Below, piece by piece: positions 39,125-49,744 of a DNA stretch of 64,000 bases; position 1 is the stretch's first letter; every line of letters starts with the position of its first letter. Made by a program: the position numbers and the translations under genes. Source of the DNA: a virus; IMG/VR virus record IMGVR_UViG_3300026078_000022, positions 1 through 64,000 of that record; one strand, given 5' to 3'. The notes beneath the pieces were generated by a model. It saw nothing but the letters and a program-made list of their open reading frames with translations, was not told where the DNA came from and ran no database searches.

Positions 39125-42100
39125 TATTTTTTCAGGTTTCCAGAGCTAGTAAATAAAAAGTAAGCCCCTTTAAATTCATTGTATTGATTTAGGTTATTCA
39201 AATCCATTATAAACCGGCAAACAAAGTATAACCCGATATTTCTATTGCCGTCCAGCAACATACTTCTGAATAATTCATCCGGTGATATGGGAGGATAACT
39301 ATTTGCATTTCTTAAAACGGATGCAAAAAATAAGTTCTCTTTCTTCTTAAATTGATTCAGAGACAGCCACGAATAAGAGTTATAAAAATTTGAATAAATA
39401 AGGTCTAGCCAGAAACAATAAGGATTACTATCTATTGAAATGGATTGTAGGATTTTATTGGTATCGGGGGCCTTGTTGAGAACTCCAATAAAATTAGGAA
39501 TTACCTGCTGTCCATAATATTCGGCAAAACTTTCACTGCCTGAATTGTGATAATAAGGAGAGCCCCCCGCAAAAGAAACCAGTTGAACGCCTGATTTATC
39601 CCCTTTTAATACCGCGTACGATTCCGGGACAAAGCCGACTGATCTTACCCATCTACCCGTAGGAATATTATATACAATGGTTTCCTGATGTTTTAAATCC
39701 CAATTGAACCGATTGTTTATGTATGAAGTTAGATCATTTGAATTGTTTCGACGGGGCCGGAAAGAAACATATACATTATTCCTATCCATATCAATGCCTG
39801 TCATTACATCGAATCTCTTTTCTTTTTCTACGCTTTTATTCCACGACTTTATAAACTTAGTTTTTGATATAAAATATGATTTCACATACCCTTGCGCCCC
39901 ACTTTCTGCATTAAATTCTGTAATGTCAATAGCACTTCTGTAATCACAAAGTATAAATGCTTCGTTCATTCCATCGTACCAAAACGCATATTTATCGTAA
40001 AACAAAACACTTCCTGTATCCTCAAAAGATACTCCATATTCGCTACCTAATTTTTGATGTGGCTCACTGAGTTTATCATCCAGATTAGCCACTTGTACCC
40101 CTTCAGCATTAGCGAATATGTATTGAAAATTAAAGTTCGTGGTGAACCAATTATTTTCACAAAGGAACATTACAATACTTCCTTGCGTTTTCATGGCTAC
40201 TATACCACCCCATGAGAAACTTTCTTTGAATTGCTTTCTGTTTTCTGACCGGAATATACCTAATCCATTTAAAGCACCATCCGATATGAAATTATCCCCC
40301 TTTATCACATCTAGTGGATACCATTGTTGCCGGGCATTATCATTTTTAACGTTTTGACGGCCACAACTACTACAGTTAGCGCCCCAATTGTCGCTTATGT
40401 TAGCGCTTTCAAAAGGATGATTAAAAAATTCTAATCCCACATTGGGAATAGGAATGTTTCTTGTCAGGAAGTAAGTATCCCAAAATTCCAGATCAATGGT
40501 AGCCGGGAAATTGTATAAGGGAACATTATTAACGTCATAGCCGGTAAATATGGCTATCCGGTTATTAATGATCGGCCAAAAACCTGCTACTTCACAATAA
40601 GGTATAGTTTCTGATTGTTGTGTAGGTGTGTATATTTCTATCCAAAAACCATTTTTATTGAATACTTTATTAAGTCGGAGATCATATCTGACAATAAGCG
40701 TAATTGATTTATTGTTGGCAATTGTTGCTTGTGAAGGATTCTCCACCGCCGTAGTGGGTAATATACCTGCATTAACGGCTGCCTGATTATAATTAGTACC
40801 TAAAATCTGAACATCAATCGGATCTCCATTAGTGGATACATCCAATAAATGACCATCTCCATCGTCCAAAATCCTTAACCTGTCTCCTGTTACAAATTGG
40901 TAATTTGATAAGGTTGTGAAGTTTCGAGCAATATTATAATTGTAAAGCGAATCAATGGCTATAGAGCAAAACACTGCCGTATTAGGATCATTTACCACAT
41001 TTCCACTGCTATCAATAAAACTGATGCTATCGCCAACCCATTGTATATATTTTAAGACACTCAAATTTTTAGATACAGAAAAAGTAAACCATTTAATGTC
41101 TGGGTATGCTGAAAAATTCAGTGCATTAGAAATTACCGATTTAAAAAACGTAGCTTTAACATCATCCCTTTCAAGGAAAGACGGCACAGCAACATCTTTA
41201 ATCACATTAACGAACATTAATCGGCCAGCCAAATCAGCGCCATAGCATCCTACCGAATATTTTCCTCCTTCTTTTAATGAAGTTTGTGATGAAGTTTGAA
41301 TATTTATTGATAAGTTAATTGGAATAGGATAATCCCTTATCTGACAATTAACGCATGGCGATAATGATTCATCAAATAAAAATAACGGGATGTTACCGCA
41401 GTTGGATATTGTTATAATATATGAACCACCTGCATTTATATAAATGTTGTTTACTCTATTACCTTGCTGTCCATTATGCACAATTAACGTGAATGTGCCA
41501 TCTTGCTTACTGCTTACTGTACCACCACCAACTATAGAAACGGATATACCTGAGTAATCAATTGTGCCATCCAAATTAGTTATCTTACCTGATACTACTA
41601 TCCGGTTACAATCTCCTACTACTCCATTATTGTAATCAGTCAGATATGCCGGTGAATTTTGACACCATCCTATTCCTGATCTGCTAGTTACAATGGTAAA
41701 GTCAATTGGATAGGCACAGTTTAATTTAGTCTGATTAAACTCAATATCTACAATATCTGCATTGGACGCTTTTGTATACGCAAAATAAAACCCATTTTTG
41801 TCCGTAACCATCCCTCCATTATCTAAATCACCATGATTCATTGTATATGCAAACGATTCTATAGGTATAGGATCATTTACTGATTCAAAAAAATAGCCCT
41901 CTATAAACCTAAATTTTTTATTTCCTTGTTGCGTTATATAAGGACAATAAACATAGAACAAATCACTTCCGTTCCCCCATACATCTACGTCTGCGCCTGT
42001 ACAATCAATCTCCATTTCTTTTGAATAGGTAACTACTCCTGTATTGGGTACGATAGATGTATTATTGCCTGATATTATCGTTGTTGACCTTGAATTAGCC

Positions 42101-43818
42101 AACCCCAATATATACGTACTCTTGCTTCTATAATCACCCGTACTTGCTACATTATGTCTTCCCAATGTAGCAATATATCTTCCGGCAGGAACTATAAAAT
42201 CAAACACGCATACAAAATAACTTCCACTATCATATATAGTTTGAATAGCGGTTTTACTTTCGTTTATTGTTAAATCGTATGGCGCTGCACTAACTTTACT
42301 CAATGTAAAATTTGGTGCAACCTGATACCACACACCATCTGAAAAATAAGGAGTACCTTTTAAATAACAACGAAGTGCTTTTTTATCTGCAAAATTCAGG
42401 TCAAATGTTGTAGTTTCAGTTTGATCGAATGCGATATTTCCACTTCCAAAATCTATACCTCCGAATCTTACTGTTGTGTCGCTACCTAGAAAATAAGATA
42501 TTTGTGAACAAAAATCAAAGCTATCCGCGCATCTACCGATATAAGCATATAATCTTATTTTTCTTACCGGTACATTACAGCCACTTGTTTCTTTTTCCTG
42601 AACTACTATATCTATATTATTTGTTATTTCACATCCGAAATTTGGGTACCCATATCTATTATCCCCAAAAGCAATTGAATCTCCCAAATCTGTCATACCT
42701 ACGCTTAATTGCGGCAAATCATTTTGCAGTCTTAATGCGTTGGGCTGATCTATTATTTCTGATACTTTTGAGAAATCGAATATGTAATCAATAGTATTAA
42801 GCGTAGCATTATAATTATAATTTGACCACGGATTTACTCGTAACCAATAATCAGTCCCTAATATCTCATTGGGAGATAAACCACACGTAGAATACTTGTA
42901 AATCGTATCATACAAAAACCAATCACCTCCGCATTGTCTTACATAAATCCTAATTTTCTCAGTCAATGGCGAACCCGCATCCATTGTTATTTTACCGTTC
43001 TTAGGTAATTGATCAGGATTATTAAGAAAATCCTCTGATTTTATTATCAGAGGTAATGAATAAGGAGACAAGGTAGTATATCTACCATCTGTATTTACTT
43101 TATCATAGGCAAACTGAAAAGACTTATCAATAAGACGGTTAATTTTACCAGTGTCCTGATTTGTATTTGGGATAGGCACTACCACCGGTTTGTACATTGG
43201 GGGGCGTACTGCTAACTCCAAATATTCCCTACGGTCGAAATGAGGCGGTTGCAATTTCCAGTAATGGAATAAAGATGCATTAAAACCATTTGTTTTAATA
43301 GCTGCTACTACATTAATAAATCCATGCCAGTTTTTGCTATCAGTCCATGTGAGAAACTTTTCTACTACATTTCCATGCTTATCGCTTACTGTTCTTATTT
43401 TAACCCGGTGATCTGAAATAAAAGCATCCTGATCATCTCTAAAATTAAGTTCAGGATCTATTATTATTTTAGTCCATGTTAATTCATTTCCATCTACTGA
43501 ATAAATGCCATGATTACCATTTCCGTTGAAATTGAAACAGAATGTTTCTTGTGTTACTTCAGAAAAGTAGTTACCAACGTTTTTATTATACCCATCCGGT
43601 AGTATTACGTTCGGAATAACAATATTACTTCTACCGGGGCTTAATACCAGAAAGTTTTGTCCTTCACCTGTTCCGTTATCTGTGCCCAATCCTAATGCGG
43701 GATTCCCATTCACGTCCCACGCCATATCCTTTATGAAAGGGCTCTCATTTGCCTTAATCTGTGTGTAATCAGCGTCGAGATTAAGAAATATAGGTTTTAT
43801 TCCGTCTTGTGCCTGCAT
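39124..43818 (-). CDS. Nozzle/muzzle-like tail stabilisation protein, 1,564 aa
   Basis: A very long beta-rich protein beginning MQAQDGIKPIFLNLDADYTQ, an opening typical of the large 'stabilisation' proteins of crAss-like phages, which form the muzzle of the tail. Blocks of tyrosine, asparagine and glycine-rich strands run through (FFESVNDPIPIESFAYTMNH is one), with repeated RPP, PHFDRREYL and WVRSVGFVPESYAVLKGD segments. By length, beta content and position after the ring proteins, it plays the role of T7 gp12-like tube end. It probably gates DNA release and carries fibres. Its start overlaps the upstream stop by one base. Confidence 0.7.
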   Translation of the reverse strand: MQAQDGIKPIFLNLDADYTQIKANESPFIKDMAWDVNGNPALGLGTDNGTGEGQNFLVLSPGRSNIVIPNVILPDGYNKNVGNYFSEVTQETFCFNFNGNGNHGIYSVDGNELTWTKIIIDPELNFRDDQDAFISDHRVKIRTVSDKHGNVVEKFLTWTDSKNWHGFINVVAAIKTNGFNASLFHYWKLQPPHFDRREYLELAVRPPMYKPVVVPIPNTNQDTGKINRLIDKSFQFAYDKVNTDGRYTTLSPYSLPLIIKSEDFLNNPDQLPKNGKITMDAGSPLTEKIRIYVRQCGGDWFLYDTIYKYSTCGLSPNEILGTDYWLRVNPWSNYNYNATLNTIDYIFDFSKVSEIIDQPNALRLQNDLPQLSVGMTDLGDSIAFGDNRYGYPNFGCEITNNIDIVVQEKETSGCNVPVRKIRLYAYIGRCADSFDFCSQISYFLGSDTTVRFGGIDFGSGNIAFDQTETTTFDLNFADKKALRCYLKGTPYFSDGVWYQVAPNFTLSKVSAAPYDLTINESKTAIQTIYDSGSYFVCVFDFIVPAGRYIATLGRHNVASTGDYRSKSTYILGLANSRSTTIISGNNTSIVPNTGVVTYSKEMEIDCTGADVDVWGNGSDLFYVYCPYITQQGNKKFRFIEGYFFESVNDPIPIESFAYTMNHGDLDNGGMVTDKNGFYFAYTKASNADIVDIEFNQTKLNCAYPIDFTIVTSRSGIGWCQNSPAYLTDYNNGVVGDCNRIVVSGKITNLDGTIDYSGISVSIVGGGTVSSKQDGTFTLIVHNGQQGNRVNNIYINAGGSYIITISNCGNIPLFLFDESLSPCVNCQIRDYPIPINLSINIQTSSQTSLKEGGKYSVGCYGADLAGRLMFVNVIKDVAVPSFLERDDVKATFFKSVISNALNFSAYPDIKWFTFSVSKNLSVLKYIQWVGDSISFIDSSGNVVNDPNTAVFCSIAIDSLYNYNIARNFTTLSNYQFVTGDRLRILDDGDGHLLDVSTNGDPIDVQILGTNYNQAAVNAGILPTTAVENPSQATIANNKSITLIVRYDLRLNKVFNKNGFWIEIYTPTQQSETIPYCEVAGFWPIINNRIAIFTGYDVNNVPLYNFPATIDLEFWDTYFLTRNIPIPNVGLEFFNHPFESANISDNWGANCSSCGRQNVKNDNARQQWYPLDVIKGDNFISDGALNGLGIFRSENRKQFKESFSWGGIVAMKTQGSIVMFLCENNWFTTNFNFQYIFANAEGVQVANLDDKLSEPHQKLGSEYGVSFEDTGSVLFYDKYAFWYDGMNEAFILCDYRSAIDITEFNAESGAQGYVKSYFISKTKFIKSWNKSVEKEKRFDVMTGIDMDRNNVYVSFRPRRNNSNDLTSYINNRFNWDLKHQETIVYNIPTGRWVRSVGFVPESYAVLKGDKSGVQLVSFAGGSPYYHNSGSESFAEYYGQQVIPNFIGVLNKAPDTNKILQSISIDSNPYCFWLDLIYSNFYNSYSWLSLNQFKKKENLFFASVLRNANSYPPISPDELFRSMLLDGNRNIGLYFVCRFIMDLNNLNQYNEFKGAYFLFTSSGNLKK

Positions 43819-44960
43819 TATGAAAACCAGTCATTTTTGTGGTGATGTTGATAATAAGAGGGCATTTTAACCGGGGGTGTTGTTATCATTTTAAGTTCTG
43901 CAATCCGGTATTTATTTAGATCACCTAATAATCCCCATTTCTGCGCTGCATATTTTCGCTCATACACCATTGCTAATTGTTGTTTGTCGTCTTTATGCGA
44001 ACTCGCAAACCATTGCAACCCGGACATAAAGCATTCTTTAGCCATGTACGGGATCATTAGATTTTTCAACTGAATATCAGCAAAATATCTAACCATAACA
44101 TGATCGAATGGGAAATCATGTGGTAATACTAATCGGTTGCCAAGTTCATTTAAGTTATAAATATTACGGAAATCTATTCTACCATGCAAATGACTACCGC
44201 ACTGAATACCAAACCAATCTATTTTTGATGAACAAAAGTACCTCCATGTATCTACATTGCGATTGCCACAAAATGATTGTGCGTTACCACCAAACGGGAT
44301 GCCATCTGTTTTAATTCCACAGGCATGACATAAGGCATCTACATTGGCATCCGTATCACAACAACAACCATTATTATCTACATCTACCTTACACAGTTTT
44401 GTATTTTCTGTTTTTAATATCGTGTTTGTCCATATTCCATTTGTGTAAACTCGTTCAGGGAATTGTGTTTCCTGATAAAAAAAACCCTGTGGATCAATAT
44501 ACTTACGATCTACACAAGTAAATGAAATATCATTACCATTAGGTAATTTATCTGTTTTTACTGAAGTGATAGCCTCATATCCTTTTATAGTATTACAAAG
44601 TTTATAACCACACTTAAATTCGCAGGCGCAATCTTTGGCAGTTGAAATATCTACTATATCATCCGTAATTCTTTCGTTCCTCCATACCGGCAGAAATGCT
44701 CCTGTTCCATCAATTACATTTACGGAACATAATCTAAGTGCATCACATGGTAATTCAATTGAATTGGTTCTTTTATTAACTTTAAATTTTGATCGTACTG
44801 GAATTTTTACCCGATCGAATATCTTTAATGAATCTTCGTTTAAATCGTTATAAACGTCTTTACTACAGTTCAGATATAAACCCTTATTACGCTGTAACGT
44901 GTCTCCGCTTCTTAAACAAAGATCCTTCACAACCGAAGTTATATGTTCAAATTTTGGCAT
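43818..44960 (-). CDS. Cysteine-rich ring/adaptor protein, 380 aa
   Basis: Position between a smaller ring protein and the nozzle, and a helical N-terminus (ITSVVKDLCLRSGDTLQRNK) with later aromatic strands, suit a portal-side adaptor or ring protein of the tail. It contains 19 cysteines, including CACEFKCGYKLC and CCCDTDANVDALCHACG clusters, unusual for a cytoplasmically assembled virion protein. Metal binding or late disulfide formation is likely. The C-terminus (MPSYYQHHHKNDWFS) is histidine-rich. Confidence 0.6.
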   Translation of the reverse strand: MPKFEHITSVVKDLCLRSGDTLQRNKGLYLNCSKDVYNDLNEDSLKIFDRVKIPVRSKFKVNKRTNSIELPCDALRLCSVNVIDGTGAFLPVWRNERITDDIVDISTAKDCACEFKCGYKLCNTIKGYEAITSVKTDKLPNGNDISFTCVDRKYIDPQGFFYQETQFPERVYTNGIWTNTILKTENTKLCKVDVDNNGCCCDTDANVDALCHACGIKTDGIPFGGNAQSFCGNRNVDTWRYFCSSKIDWFGIQCGSHLHGRIDFRNIYNLNELGNRLVLPHDFPFDHVMVRYFADIQLKNLMIPYMAKECFMSGLQWFASSHKDDKQQLAMVYERKYAAQKWGLLGDLNKYRIAELKMITTPPVKMPSYYQHHHKNDWFS

Positions 44961-45629
44961 TTATATCTGGCTTTGCTGTTCTTGTAATCTACGTTTCAAT
45001 TCCAATACATTCTTATCGTAACTGTTATCTACCACTTTTACGGGGAATGGCTTAACTTTCAATGATACTCCTAACACCGTATTAGCTACGTCCATTGCCT
45101 GATCTAAGCTAACATCAATATCCGGTGAATCATAAGTGGTTTCTATATCCAGAGCTGTTATGCATGGCGGCAAATGATATGCATTAATTCCTTTTCCTTT
45201 TACCACATAGAATTTAAAAAAATCATAATCGCCGCTCAAATAAAAGTTTTCTTCTCCGGGACTTACTTGTGATAACTCAATACTATCATCACCTCCTGCG
45301 CACCCATCTGCAACGGGATAAATGTTTGTGAAATGCATGTTTTTAGGAAGCCTGTATAAATCTACATCTCCCATATCAGCCCGCCTCATGCCTCTTTTAT
45401 CGGTATCTGTTAATGCAAATCTTTTAATTGAAAGTATTTGAGAATAAAAATAATACTCCTCCCCATCCAATGACTTCTTACTTCTGAAGTATTGTTCACG
45501 CATCATTGCAGATAAGGCGGCTTTTGCATACTGCATCATATCTGCTTCAGTCAACGTCTGATTAGTTGCCTTTGCAGAACCGACTTGGTAGAAGCGCCAA
45601 ATCACCTCAGAAACGGTCTTTAACGTCAT
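44961..45629 (-). CDS. Ring/adaptor-like structural protein, 222 aa
   Basis: Helical N-terminus (TVSEVIWRFYQVGSAKATNQ, then EADMMQYAKAALSAMMREQY) like the connector proteins that extend the portal, followed by beta segments and a C-terminal helix (NVLELKRRLQEQQ). It lies between an HNH homing-endonuclease gene and the cysteine-rich adaptor. The assignment is by character and position only. Confidence 0.55.
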   Translation of the reverse strand: MTLKTVSEVIWRFYQVGSAKATNQTLTEADMMQYAKAALSAMMREQYFRSKKSLDGEEYYFYSQILSIKRFALTDTDKRGMRRADMGDVDLYRLPKNMHFTNIYPVADGCAGGDDSIELSQVSPGEENFYLSGDYDFFKFYVVKGKGINAYHLPPCITALDIETTYDSPDIDVSLDQAMDVANTVLGVSLKVKPFPVKVVDNSYDKNVLELKRRLQEQQSQI

Positions 45630-46274
45630 TTATGACATATTGTTTTTATTGTAATAATATTCGCATGTTTGTGCGAACGATTTTCTTCTTAAATGATCCG
45701 TTATAGCTGTAGCATTCACATTAAACAACCTTGCCCAATCTTGTAATATCATTTTTTTACCATTGTATTCTAACCATTTATTATTTCTTCTATTACCTTG
45801 TTGTTGTTGTTCTGTTGCCCATCTAACATTATTTGGTTCGTAATCTCCATTTACATTAGGGTACCGATCTAAGCTATGTTTTGCAGTTGGTCTATCGCCT
45901 ACATCTTTATAAAAATTTTCAAAAGATTCAAGCCAACGATCACATACCTTTATACCTCTACCTCCATAATTATTATATGCAGGATTATTTTCATTATAGC
46001 AACGACTTTTAATTGCTAACCAACAAGTATATTCAGGAGTTGTTTCTTTACCACTATTCCCATGAATCGTATTTACCTTAGCTGCTATTTCTTTATGTAA
46101 ACAACCACAACTTTTAGTCAACCCTCTTTTCAAAAAATTACCATATACAATAGTTTCATTACCGCATTCGCACATACAGAGCCATCTTGTACCTTGATTT
46201 TTCGCATGTGGGCTTTCTGATATAACTAGTAATCGGCCATACTTTTTACCTAATAAATCTGATTTTTTACTCAT
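45630..46274 (-). CDS. HNH homing endonuclease with zinc ribbon (AP2-domain type)
   Basis: A recognisable mobile-endonuclease family. A cysteine-rich zinc ribbon (WLCMCECGNETIVYG, then SCGCLHKE) is followed by the HNH core (GRGIKVCDRWLESFENFYKD, then SLDRYPNVNGDYEPNNVRWA), with D-R and N-V-R-W residues typical of the family. The C-terminus has a helix-turn-helix (ARLFNVNATAITDHLRRK). Such genes spread into intergenic sites of related phages by cutting uninfected alleles. It sits between a membrane-protein gene and a ring-protein gene, so it has inserted into the late operon in the direction of transcription. Confidence 0.9.
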   Translation of the reverse strand: MSKKSDLLGKKYGRLLVISESPHAKNQGTRWLCMCECGNETIVYGNFLKRGLTKSCGCLHKEIAAKVNTIHGNSGKETTPEYTCWLAIKSRCYNENNPAYNNYGGRGIKVCDRWLESFENFYKDVGDRPTAKHSLDRYPNVNGDYEPNNVRWATEQQQQGNRRNNKWLEYNGKKMILQDWARLFNVNATAITDHLRRKSFAQTCEYYYNKNNMS

Positions 46275-46277
46275 GAA

Positions 46278-46643
46278 TTATAATTTCTTATACATAAAAT
46301 AATTCAAATACACAAGTATAAACATATCAAATATAAAAACCAATATCTCTATTGGATAGAAACCAAATATGCACAATACAATAGGCCAGTAAGTTAATGC
46401 CCCTATAACAGAACTTTCGCATTTTACACATCCCCACAATGGCCGCGTCCATTCTTTACCTTTATGCTTCTCAAAGAATGAAGGAGATATACTATAAAAT
46501 ATATTTCCCGAACATTTTTTGCCAGTATTAATATCATCCACACAACCGCCTTCAAAACAGGTATGCCAACCGTTTATCGCCATGCTTTGAAGCACCACAA
46601 ATATTAAAAATGAAATTATGTATAATATTAATTGCTCAATCAT
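46278..46643 (-). CDS. Three-span membrane protein with cysteine motif, 121 aa
   Basis: The ATG at 46643 overlaps the previous stop as ATGA and is preferred over one at 46676. Membrane helices are seen at the start (LILYIISFLIFVVLQSMAIN) and after WGCVKCESSVIGALTYWPIV and EILVFIFDMFILVYLNYFMY. The W-x-C-x-x-C-x-S-x-x-G motif before a helix recalls DUF1360-like phage membrane proteins. It may help phage entry or exclusion; the role is unproven. Confidence 0.55.
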   Translation of the reverse strand: MIEQLILYIISFLIFVVLQSMAINGWHTCFEGGCVDDINTGKKCSGNIFYSISPSFFEKHKGKEWTRPLWGCVKCESSVIGALTYWPIVLCIFGFYPIEILVFIFDMFILVYLNYFMYKKL

Positions 46644-47374
46644 AGAATACTTTTTTGTGAAAGCACAATACTCCATTCCTGCAATTCCCTATCCTTAGCA
46701 TATGCCGAATACAAAGACATTAATCCATTAAATAACGGAGTATAACTAGCGTTAGTCCATTCAGATTCTGTTGAACCGTCCGGATTAAATAAAAATGTAT
46801 CATCAGGTTGAGTAAAATAGTTGTAAACTACAGGCGTTTCTTGTTTACAATATAATACATAAACAGTGCTTATATCATAAGGACATACTTGCAATTGTTT
46901 ATTACCAATAAATCTACAAATAGGATTTATTAAGGTAGGATAATTGTAAGTACTTGTTGTTTTATAATCAAATTCGGATTGTGGTGTAATAATTACGGGC
47001 CTCGTTTGGCACCCGCGTTTTAAATTTTGAGTTTTAAATTCTGCTTCTGTATCAATTATGATAGGTGAACTACAATCAGATCCATCTGGCTTTAATGAAA
47101 TAAAAGGATTACCTAATAAATTCCTGAAATCATCAGGAAGTTGTACAATCCCATTTTTTACAGGGATTTTAACAAATCTCATAAAAGGCTCTATCATTTC
47201 CTGAATGTCTTCCCTCGATGGATAATATTTGCACAACTCAGATAAGAGTAAACTTGTTACTGCATTATATTGATCGCTATAAATTTTAGGACTATAGAAA
47301 AAGTTCTGATCTTCCGATGCAACCGAAAGAATAGACTTCAACATTGGGTCAAGTTTCACCTTATCATTTGCCAT
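46640..47374 (-). CDS. Ring/connector-like structural protein, 244 aa
   Basis: The N-terminal helices (YSPKIYSDQYNAVTSLLLSE, then SREDIQEMIEPFMRFVKIPV) and central beta part (NGIVQLPDDFRNLLGNPF) resemble small connector proteins, and the layout parallels the first part of the 380-residue adaptor (a helix, then 'KIPV..NG..LP-DD'). A paralogous pair is possible. It is the gene next to the 788-residue structural protein. Confidence 0.55.
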   Translation of the reverse strand: MANDKVKLDPMLKSILSVASEDQNFFYSPKIYSDQYNAVTSLLLSELCKYYPSREDIQEMIEPFMRFVKIPVKNGIVQLPDDFRNLLGNPFISLKPDGSDCSSPIIIDTEAEFKTQNLKRGCQTRPVIITPQSEFDYKTTSTYNYPTLINPICRFIGNKQLQVCPYDISTVYVLYCKQETPVVYNYFTQPDDTFLFNPDGSTESEWTNASYTPLFNGLMSLYSAYAKDRELQEWSIVLSQKSIL

Positions 47375-47377
47375 ATA

Positions 47378-49744
47378 TTAAACTGTAGATACACATATAA
47401 ATTTAAGTGCTAAATCCTGAACTCCGGTATTATTAGTAGTACTTATTGCAAAGAAAAATTGTGTTGCATCAAAGGCTCCTACTTCTAAAGTACAATCAAA
47501 GTTTGCATTAAATTCAGCCCATGTACTATTTCCGTTATTACCTAATATTGCTATCGGTAAATAATTATCGTCTACTAATGCACTAGGAAAAGTATACACG
47601 TAGGCTGATAATCCATTTGTACTACTAGCTAATAATGTACAATGCGGATCTGTAGGTGGTGTATTCATATCCCCTATTTCAATGTACCCTGTCTTTAATA
47701 TCTTATTAAGATTAGGCACGAATACATTTTGTATAGGAAACGAACCCGTTACTACGGCAATATTACCGACCCCGGTATTAGTGAGATTATATTGGGTAGA
47801 AGGGCAAGTAACTGCACAAAAAGCATCTTTAACCGAACTATCGGAACTTATAGAGTTAATTACACCTAATGCTATTTGTTTGTTGCTAAATCCTACACAA
47901 TTAGTCCCATCATTACCATATGCCCTTGCATTACCGGTAAAGTTAGAAGAGGGGCTATCCTGAAATATAGCTTTCAATTTGTCACAGGTAACGGTAGTTA
48001 CAGTACTTATTCTGGCTGCTAGATTACAAATTGACGTAGCAACCCCTGAATTAAAATCACTTTGTTTTTGATCTATCCCATAATTATTTGTTACAATATT
48101 CCCATTATAATCGAATGAACAAAGTGACAGGGCATTACCTAATGCCACTTGTAGTGCAGTTATATTACATAGATAATCAATTATAGCCTGCAATACTTCT
48201 ACTAATGTTTTATTTGTTGACTGAAATTGGATGGTCAACGTTGGTGTACCTACTGTCATTGTAGATACATGATTAGTATTGTTAGTTGTACTAACACTTA
48301 ATGTACCAGAATTGTATGATACCGACCATGCACCTAGTGATAAGCTATTTAACCATGTTTGTATTCCAGATGGATCGTTGGCGAATAGAGGGGGTGCGGA
48401 ATATATTGTTCCGTTTATTACTATATTGGTAATAGTCGTTGATCCTGTCAATCCCGCCTGAGTGAAAAAATAATGTGCAGCAGTTAGATCAATTACACAT
48501 TGACCCAACAATCCGGTTATGAGTGAACCAGATGATACAATAAGTTGGTTAAATTGATTTAATAATGTTGGATCATTTTCAATGGCAGTTAAAATATAAC
48601 CAGCCATTATGGTATAATTGAAAGTAATTTTATACTTAACCGTATTTGTTACTGAAGTATCTATGGCTATTGAAAACGCTAAATCCCCTGTATCTCCTTT
48701 TACAACCTGATATGTTTTTGATGTAATGGTATACGTCTTTGTGCTACCGGTCGTTACGGCTGAAGTTGTTACATCTCCACCCCCGACAATAACTATATCA
48801 TAAACACTAGGATTAATTGGTGTAATCTCATTTTGACCTATGGATGTAACACCACAATTACAGGTAAGCGCCTTTTTGATAAACTCAGATTCTATGGATG
48901 AATCCTGACCATTTATCTCTTTTAACAATCCAGTTAATAAATATGGGGATATTTCAGCTAACTGATGTTTTGCATGTTGTCCAATTGCATTATCACAATT
49001 CTTTCTGGCCGTATCCTGAACTTGTGCAATGCAACATATCAAATCTGACATTTTATCGGCACATACTACATCAAAAGTACTATTGGTGAGATACGTAACA
49101 TCCAAAAATACAGCATCCCCTAAATCATAGGCTGCTACCGTACTACAATTAATACGATATTGTCCGGTATAAACTACATTATTACTAAAAGGTGTGCCGG
49201 TAAATGTTACAGCACTTATTGTTCCTGTTGGATAATAAAGTGTTCCTGATTTTGTTACCGATGAAGGCTGTGAATTATTATACGTAAGTAGTGTTAATTC
49301 CTTAACAGTTAAGTTATTATTTACGCAATCTACCGACAATTGAAACATTCCGGGAACATACCCGCTATCCTGAAAGTTTACAGGCTGACAAATTGTTTTA
49401 TATAAAGGTACTGTTTGATAAATTGATCCATTTTGATCTTTAATTGCCGATATGATCTGGTAGGTTTGAAATAAGAATGCGAAATTAACAGAACTTAAAT
49501 CAAGAGTAAATATCTGTGTAACTGATGGGACAATATAGTTTGAAGGCGTCGAAAAGTCAATCGGGGTCAAAATAACTCCGTCCCCATCCACTAAAGAAAA
49601 TGATATCCCTTGAACAGCAGTAATACCACTTCCCTGATAGGTTGTAGCTGATGTATCAAAAATTACTGCGCGATTAAAAATATCAAAGGTTACTTTAACG
49701 TTTAAAGTTCCAATGTTCCCCTGATTTATTATAAGTTGAGGCAT
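47378..49744 (-). CDS. Large beta-rich structural protein, 788 aa, fibre- or decoration-like
   Basis: Threonine-, serine- and asparagine-rich beta sequence throughout (ISFSLVDGDGVILTPIDFST, then TITSKTYQVVKGDTGDLAFS). It lacks a coiled coil and has repeated cysteine-containing segments (KKALTCNCGVTSI, CAVTCPSTQYN). The final 80 residues contain TGYIEIGDMNTPPTDPHCTL. Position after the capsid-associated genes suggests a head fibre, capsid decoration or appendage. No signature allows a firmer call. A new transcript probably starts just upstream, because a terminator and an inserted plus-strand gene separate it from the capsid genes. Confidence 0.5.
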   Translation of the reverse strand: MPQLIINQGNIGTLNVKVTFDIFNRAVIFDTSATTYQGSGITAVQGISFSLVDGDGVILTPIDFSTPSNYIVPSVTQIFTLDLSSVNFAFLFQTYQIISAIKDQNGSIYQTVPLYKTICQPVNFQDSGYVPGMFQLSVDCVNNNLTVKELTLLTYNNSQPSSVTKSGTLYYPTGTISAVTFTGTPFSNNVVYTGQYRINCSTVAAYDLGDAVFLDVTYLTNSTFDVVCADKMSDLICCIAQVQDTARKNCDNAIGQHAKHQLAEISPYLLTGLLKEINGQDSSIESEFIKKALTCNCGVTSIGQNEITPINPSVYDIVIVGGGDVTTSAVTTGSTKTYTITSKTYQVVKGDTGDLAFSIAIDTSVTNTVKYKITFNYTIMAGYILTAIENDPTLLNQFNQLIVSSGSLITGLLGQCVIDLTAAHYFFTQAGLTGSTTITNIVINGTIYSAPPLFANDPSGIQTWLNSLSLGAWSVSYNSGTLSVSTTNNTNHVSTMTVGTPTLTIQFQSTNKTLVEVLQAIIDYLCNITALQVALGNALSLCSFDYNGNIVTNNYGIDQKQSDFNSGVATSICNLAARISTVTTVTCDKLKAIFQDSPSSNFTGNARAYGNDGTNCVGFSNKQIALGVINSISSDSSVKDAFCAVTCPSTQYNLTNTGVGNIAVVTGSFPIQNVFVPNLNKILKTGYIEIGDMNTPPTDPHCTLLASSTNGLSAYVYTFPSALVDDNYLPIAILGNNGNSTWAEFNANFDCTLEVGAFDATQFFFAISTTNNTGVQDLALKFICVSTV

